Assembly (NCBI GenBank): GCA_002496955.1
Contig: DALZ01000128.1
Span: 1 to 6,208, forward strand
Source of the DNA: Euryarchaeota archaeon UBA128
GTDB taxonomy: Archaea > Thermoplasmatota > Poseidoniia > Poseidoniales > Poseidoniaceae
Length of the DNA: 6,208 bases
Reading direction: 5' to 3'
The notes under the pieces were generated by a model. It searched no databases. It worked only from the letters and a program-made list of their open reading frames with translations, and was not told where the DNA came from. This document shows positions 1-3,957 of this stretch, in pieces. Made by a program: the position numbers and the translations under genes. How positions within the stretch are numbered: position 1 is the first letter of the stretch; every line of letters begins with the position of its first letter.

Positions 1-669
1 GGGCCCGCATGCGGCCCAGTATACTGCTGAAATCAAGTTCTCAGCAGCATCAGATGAGCCACGGTCAGATGATCTCTGGGAACCAACTAACGCAATCCTG
101 CCCGGCGGTGCCAAACCCTCGCCGGACCATGCAAAACACATTGCGGCAGAGGTGATGTGTAAGGTATCGGTGCCGTGTGTTATTACTACTCCCTCACAAT
201 CATCATCAAAAGCCTGTTTCGTAGCGTGGATTATTTTATTCCAGTGCTGGCATCTTATGTCATCGCTAAACATGTTGCCTAATTTGACTGCGTCGATATT
301 GGCGATGTTGGCTAGTTCAGGAATTTGATTAACCAAATCCTCCGGCTCAAATTTTGCTATTACTGCACCTGTTTTGTAGTCGACCTTAGATGCGATGGTG
401 CCCCCAGTGTGAATTATCCTTACCCGTGGTAGACCCTCTTTGAATGGTAATTTATTTTCGCTTGTTACAACACTTTCTTCGTGCTGTCCAATGACTTTTA
501 GTGAAATAATTTCGTCCAGGGCGTAACTAGCATTGTAACCATTTGTGAGTTTCACAGTCACATGATTGGGAGCTGCTGGATGTAGAATCATGCCGACATG
601 GGTGGTATTCCCGTTATGGCTGGCAACCTCAATTTCGACGTTATGTCCAACATCAGGAATTTCAACCAT
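1..669 (-). CDS. gatD: Glu-tRNA(Gln) amidotransferase subunit D, N-terminal part (cut by window edge)
   Basis: The frame is open to the window edge, so only the first 223 residues from the ATG at 669 are visible. GatD is the asparaginase-like subunit of archaeal GatDE. It releases ammonia from glutamine, which GatE uses to convert Glu-tRNA(Gln) to Gln-tRNA(Gln) in the cytoplasm. Residues 1-60 match the small N-terminal GatD domain (VGHNVEI, then VKLTNGYN). The asparaginase-type domain starts near residue 83 with HTGGTIASKVDYKTGAV (T91 is the expected first catalytic Thr). It continues with THGTDTL (T167 and D168, second catalytic pair, 76 residues later as in known GatD) and VGSQRSSDRGSSDAAENL. 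The catalytic Lys expected about 77 residues further on lies outside the window. Start choice: ATG 669 has GGAAG four bases upstream. An in-frame GTG at 711 would add 14 residues and overlap the permease stop as GTGA. Identity is very secure, the start less so. Confidence 0.95.
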   Translation of the reverse strand, partial: MVEIPDVGHNVEIEVASHNGNTTHVGMILHPAAPNHVTVKLTNGYNASYALDEIISLKVIGQHEESVVTSENKLPFKEGLPRVRIIHTGGTIASKVDYKTGAVIAKFEPEDLVNQIPELANIANIDAVKLGNMFSDDIRCQHWNKIIHATKQAFDDDCEGVVITHGTDTLHITSAAMCFAWSGEGLAPPGRIALVGSQRSSDRGSSDAAENLISAVYWAACGP

Positions 670-707
670 GATACTTCCAAGAATTGGCGGCTCATCAAGA
701 GTTCGCT

Positions 708-3140
708 TCACTGAGATAGGTCTTTGACCTTTTCAACCAAGTCCATTCGGCGCAGTCGCCACACGCCGATAGGCGTCATCGCAATAGCAATTATTATCAC
801 GCCACCCATCAATTGATAGGCAACACTCGGTACCAGCACAACCGGAACAAAGAACTGCCAAGAGGAAAAGGAGGCTGCTAGCCCTACAGCACCGCCATAA
901 GCAAACACAACGCCAACAATGCCACCGATAATCCCAATTAGCAGGCTTTCAAACAATAGCATGACTCCCAGTCTATTTGTTGAGGCACCAAGAACTCGTA
1001 AAGTTGCTAATTCAAAATCACGCTCAGCAACGTTCATGATCATAGTATTCAGCATTACAGCAATAGTAAACAATAGACCAAGATACATAATCGCCTGAAA
1101 GATTTGCGTTTGCTGTTCGATTAAACTATCAATTCCGTCAATCAAACTCTGCCGCTCAACAATGCCCACTGATATTTCGCCCAGTTCCGCATCAATACTT
1201 ACTCCATCAGGTAGGTTTAGGTAAACAGACGTAGCGTTTAATCCGGTTATTTCGCTTAGGTCGGACCTGAGGAAGTACATAGTTCTAACAAAATCGCCCC
1301 GTGTCGAGCCGACCACTTTGATTTCTTCAGTCACGCCATTAATCATCACCGTTTGAACATCATTTACTTCCCAATCCAAGAATAATAGCGATCCTTCATC
1401 CATCATCACCTGCGGTATTGGCGTTTCTTGAATTGGCAACGCGCCATCCAGCAGATTTACGCTGCGCATACCGGTATCGTAACTATCTAGTCCGACAAGA
1501 GTAAACACACGGTCCACGCCATCGGTGTCTTTGACTGAGCCCAGTGGAGCTTCAATGACTAATTCAGTTTCTGCACCAGCATTCAGTGCCCAGTTCAATA
1601 CATCTTGCTCACCATCGCTATTAACGAACACCTGCGCATCCCAACTCTGGTCGTCCTCAATTCCACCAACCAGAGTATCTTCGATTCCTGCAGACATCAT
1701 TTGGATTGAGCCAAACAGCATAAGAGAAATTCCCACCGCAAGAAACGTCATGGTTAATCTGATCGGCCTTCTGACACTTGAACGCACCGATAAACCCAAA
1801 GTTGTGGGCATCCATTTTGTCAACTTCTGTAATTTGCTTGAGCCAATGCGCATTTCATTTTGACCACTTAGGACATCAAGCGGCGATAAGCGACTGGCTT
1901 TTATGGCTGGGAATATGCCAGAAAGGAAAACAACCAACAAGGTTGGAACAACAACAGCTGCATAAAGTTCCAGCGGTATTTCGCGCTCAATGATTGGGAC
2001 CCCGACTATATTTTGGTAAAAATCCAGCATACCATTCATGCCCCAAGGACCGACTAGGCAACCAAACAAACAGCCAACTGAACCTATGACTACGGGGGCA
2101 TAGAGATAACCGGTCAGTAGGGATTTTCGTCTGACACCTAACGTTCTTAATACCGCAATTTCTTTTGCTTGACTCTGAACCAATCTCTGAAGACTGAGTA
2201 TAATGGTGATAGCAGCAATTGCGGCAATCATGACGGTGAACGGAGTCGACATACGTTTGGCACCTTCCAAGTCCTGTCGCATTATCTCAACTTGTTCATT
2301 CTGTCCTCGGTCCCTTTGTCGGGCATCGATGTTAGTTGTCGATAATGTTTCGTCAACTAAGGATTTCACTGCATCAATTTCGCCACCCTCGTACTCCTTA
2401 GTGTCTGGTAAATCAAATGATGGCGTGTTGTCAACATCAAGCAGAATTGTATTGCTAGCACCAAGTTGGTTACCAGTTAATCTGGCCATTCCTGAATCAG
2501 ATAGATAACCAACAACATATTCACCGGGTTCTGGTGGGAAAACCGAACCTTCTGGTGCCATGAAAATATGAACTGGGTGAAACCCATAACCAACTACAGT
2601 AAACTCAACCACTGCTGAACCGGCGCCGATACTCACCATATCGCCTATCTCTAAGCCGAGTGGTTCCATTACATGGGCGTCGATGACAATCTCGTTGTCT
2701 GCGGTTGCTAAACGTCCGTCTGAATGTCCTTCAGGTAACCATATTCGGTCTGTGTTGGCATCAGGTGAAATCCCATGCCATAATGAATTGATGATCCGCA
2801 TCTCACCATCATCATCATAGAACATTGCACCGGGTATGATATTTCTGCCCTCACATGAGTCAAGGCCAAACTCCTCGATGTCCCAATTGGTGTTTAGAGT
2901 CTGACAAAACTCTACAACCTGTTCAGCACTCCAAGTAGTACTTTGATTATCAATCCACAGGTCTGCTAAGTTGGCACCAGTTTCATCGTCAGCGTGCATC
3001 GTGTCATACATTCCGTTGAGATTGTGGGAATAACCGCCGAAAGTGAGGCCAGCAAAAACCCCTACTGACACCATGAACACAACTGCAAACAGTCGTAATT
3101 TACTCCGCCAGAGGCTTCTAGCGAGTCGTTTGTTCAACAA
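708..3140 (-). CDS. MacB/FtsX-type ABC transporter permease, duplicated eight-helix form
   Basis: This 810-residue membrane protein is the permease of a type VII (MacB/LolCDE-like) ABC system. Seen in the sequence: a basic N-terminus followed by TM1 (about 15-37), a large extracytoplasmic domain (38-297), then TM2 (298-318), TM3 (344-366) and TM4 (391-413). The plan then repeats with TM5 (462-483), a second ectodomain (484-680) and TM6-TM8 (681-703, 724-748, 775-796). The cytoplasmic FtsX coupling loop appears in both halves, KEIAVLRTLGVRRKSLL at 326-342 and RDFELATLRVLGAS at 707-720. Single-half MacB has one such unit and dimerises, so this chain is a fused pair. Ectodomain 1 has two cysteines (C79, C96), ectodomain 2 none. 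The start is TTG (3140), since an in-frame TAG lies 12 bp upstream and the next Met is inside TM1. It begins 24 bp after the ATPase stop, so the pair is an operon. Such systems export lipoproteins or peptides or transmit force across the envelope; the substrate here is unknown. Confidence 0.93.
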   Translation of the reverse strand: MLNKRLARSLWRSKLRLFAVVFMVSVGVFAGLTFGGYSHNLNGMYDTMHADDETGANLADLWIDNQSTTWSAEQVVEFCQTLNTNWDIEEFGLDSCEGRNIIPGAMFYDDDGEMRIINSLWHGISPDANTDRIWLPEGHSDGRLATADNEIVIDAHVMEPLGLEIGDMVSIGAGSAVVEFTVVGYGFHPVHIFMAPEGSVFPPEPGEYVVGYLSDSGMARLTGNQLGASNTILLDVDNTPSFDLPDTKEYEGGEIDAVKSLVDETLSTTNIDARQRDRGQNEQVEIMRQDLEGAKRMSTPFTVMIAAIAAITIILSLQRLVQSQAKEIAVLRTLGVRRKSLLTGYLYAPVVIGSVGCLFGCLVGPWGMNGMLDFYQNIVGVPIIEREIPLELYAAVVVPTLLVVFLSGIFPAIKASRLSPLDVLSGQNEMRIGSSKLQKLTKWMPTTLGLSVRSSVRRPIRLTMTFLAVGISLMLFGSIQMMSAGIEDTLVGGIEDDQSWDAQVFVNSDGEQDVLNWALNAGAETELVIEAPLGSVKDTDGVDRVFTLVGLDSYDTGMRSVNLLDGALPIQETPIPQVMMDEGSLLFLDWEVNDVQTVMINGVTEEIKVVGSTRGDFVRTMYFLRSDLSEITGLNATSVYLNLPDGVSIDAELGEISVGIVERQSLIDGIDSLIEQQTQIFQAIMYLGLLFTIAVMLNTMIMNVAERDFELATLRVLGASTNRLGVMLLFESLLIGIIGGIVGVVFAYGGAVGLAASFSSWQFFVPVVLVPSVAYQLMGGVIIIAIAMTPIGVWRLRRMDLVEKVKDLSQ

Positions 3141-3152
3141 TGCGGAAATCTA

Positions 3153-3160
3153 ATCACCCC
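3153..3160 (-). promoter_or_regulatory. Ribosome-binding site of the permease gene, with long spacer
   Basis: GGGGTGAT lies in the 24-bp gap after the ATPase stop and matches the anti-Shine-Dalgarno sequence in seven of eight positions. The spacer to the TTG at 3140 is 12 bases, longer than usual. A second TTG at 3137 follows directly. No ATG or GTG is available in frame between the upstream TAG (3150-3152) and TM1. Confidence 0.6.
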
Positions 3161-3164
3161 AGAT

Positions 3165-3854
3165 TTAATTGTTAGGCTTGGTCATCTCATCTGACACTAT
3201 TTTGCCGCTATCGATACGAATGACTCTGGTTGCATATTGGACCAATCCTTCATCATGCGTAACAAACACCGCAGTAATATTTTCTTGTTCGCAGGCCTTA
3301 ACCAAAGCGGTCATGACTTTCTGTGAGGTTTCTGTGTCGAGGTTACCAGTTAGTTCATCGCCCAGTAGCAGATTGGGCCGCTTCGCGATACTTCTAGCGA
3401 TGGCTACACGCTGTTGCTGTCCACCGCTGATTTCACCTGGAAATCTATTTATTTCATTTTCAAGACCGACCAGTTTCAGTAATTCAATCGCCCGATCGGT
3501 ATCTTTGAAGCCAGATAATTCCTGAATAAGTTGTATGTTTTCTAATACCGTAAGGTCCTGCAAGAGATTGAAGAATTGGAAGACGTATCCGATGTTTTCT
3601 CTTCTAAACGATGTCATCGCCTCTGATGCATCGCGAGGAACAGCTAATCCAGAAAATGTGTATGTCCCTGAAGTTGGGCTGTCGAGGGCAGACAGACAGT
3701 TCAACAAAGTTGTTTTTCCTGAACCTGAGGGTCCCAGCAGTATAACTCTCTCGCCTTGCGCGATATCAAGGTCAATTCCGTCTAGAGCTTTGACCACTCC
3801 TGCAGGGGTTTCATAATAACGCTGGACGCCTTCCATAGATAGTATTGTTTCCAT
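3165..3854 (-). CDS. MacB/LolD-type ABC transporter ATP-binding protein
   Basis: The 229-residue nucleotide-binding subunit drives the adjacent permease from the cytoplasmic side. Motifs, numbered from the ATG at 3854: Walker A GPSGSGKT (41-48), Q-loop FQFFNLLQDLTVLEN with Q93, signature ISGGQQQRVAIARS (142-155), Walker B NLLLGDE (161-167) with catalytic E167, D-loop GNLD (170-173) and switch His H200 in VTHDE. The FQFFNLL and TGNLD wording is typical of the MacB/LolD/FtsE group. One deviation is the usual DEPTG reading DELTG at 166-170. Length is normal for the family. The start was set at ATG 3854 because GGTGAT lies four bases upstream. In-frame TTG (3872) and GTG (3863) would add six or three residues, but that would place the ribosome-binding site inside the coding region. 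The stop TAA is 24 bp ahead of the permease start. Confidence 0.95.
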   Translation of the reverse strand: METILSMEGVQRYYETPAGVVKALDGIDLDIAQGERVILLGPSGSGKTTLLNCLSALDSPTSGTYTFSGLAVPRDASEAMTSFRRENIGYVFQFFNLLQDLTVLENIQLIQELSGFKDTDRAIELLKLVGLENEINRFPGEISGGQQQRVAIARSIAKRPNLLLGDELTGNLDTETSQKVMTALVKACEQENITAVFVTHDEGLVQYATRVIRIDSGKIVSDEMTKPNN

Positions 3855-3858
3855 TTTT

Positions 3859-3864
3859 ATCACC
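3859..3864 (-). promoter_or_regulatory. Ribosome-binding site of the ABC ATPase gene
   Basis: GGTGAT sits four bases upstream of the ATG at 3854 and is complementary to the usual 3' end of archaeal 16S rRNA (ATCACCTCC). It decides the start: the earlier TTG (3872) and GTG (3863) lie before or within this site. Confidence 0.7.
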
Positions 3865-3889
3865 GGTAACAACTTTCGGTTTGCTATTA

Positions 3890-3905
3890 CAAATTCATGT
3901 ATTTG
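3890..3905. promoter_or_regulatory. 16-bp near-perfect dyad, possible operator
   Basis: The plus strand reads CAAATTCATGTATTTG. Seven of the eight base pairs of the inverted repeat match, with the single mismatch at 3895/3900. It lies seven bases downstream of the candidate TATA box and covers the predicted start site. That is the position where many archaeal dimeric winged-helix repressors block RNA polymerase recruitment. It is too short and AT-rich to be a good RNA hairpin terminator. Confidence 0.4.
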
Positions 3906-3912
3906 AATGATG

Positions 3913-3920
3913 ATTATAAG
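3913..3920 (-). promoter_or_regulatory. Candidate archaeal TATA box for the ABC transporter operon
   Basis: On the minus strand this reads CTTATAAT inside the only sizeable non-coding gap. It has A/T-rich sequence with an AGATTAA stretch just upstream, where a BRE would sit. Counting about 26 bases downstream puts transcription start near 3890, giving a 5' leader of about 35 bases to the ATPase ATG at 3854. This is pattern-based only; the whole gap is AT-rich, so a chance match is possible. Confidence 0.4.
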
Positions 3921-3957
3921 TTAATCTGTCAACTATTTTTCATAATTTAATGTTTAA

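Noticed and set aside
1..17. GC-rich imperfect palindrome at the window edge (GGGCC and GGCCC arms around GCATGC)
   Set aside because: It lies inside the conserved gatD coding sequence and is explained by the Ala-Cys-Gly-Pro codons; the arms do not extend further.
1525..1863. Plus-strand open frame opposite the permease gene, and similar plus-strand frames opposite the ATPase and the surface protein
   Set aside because: They lie antisense to strongly supported genes, have no recognisable domains and show composition expected from the reverse of the real codons.
3915..3935. TTGACA and TATAAT boxes on the minus strand upstream of the ATPase, resembling a bacterial sigma-70 promoter
   Set aside because: The two boxes are only 8 bases apart instead of about 17, and the gatD gene indicates an archaeon. 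The TATAAT part is better read as an archaeal TATA box.
3936..3940. T-run (plus strand) next to the surface protein stop as a terminator
   Set aside because: The T-run is on the plus strand, so it would appear as A in the transcript of the minus-strand gene. No plus-strand gene ends there.
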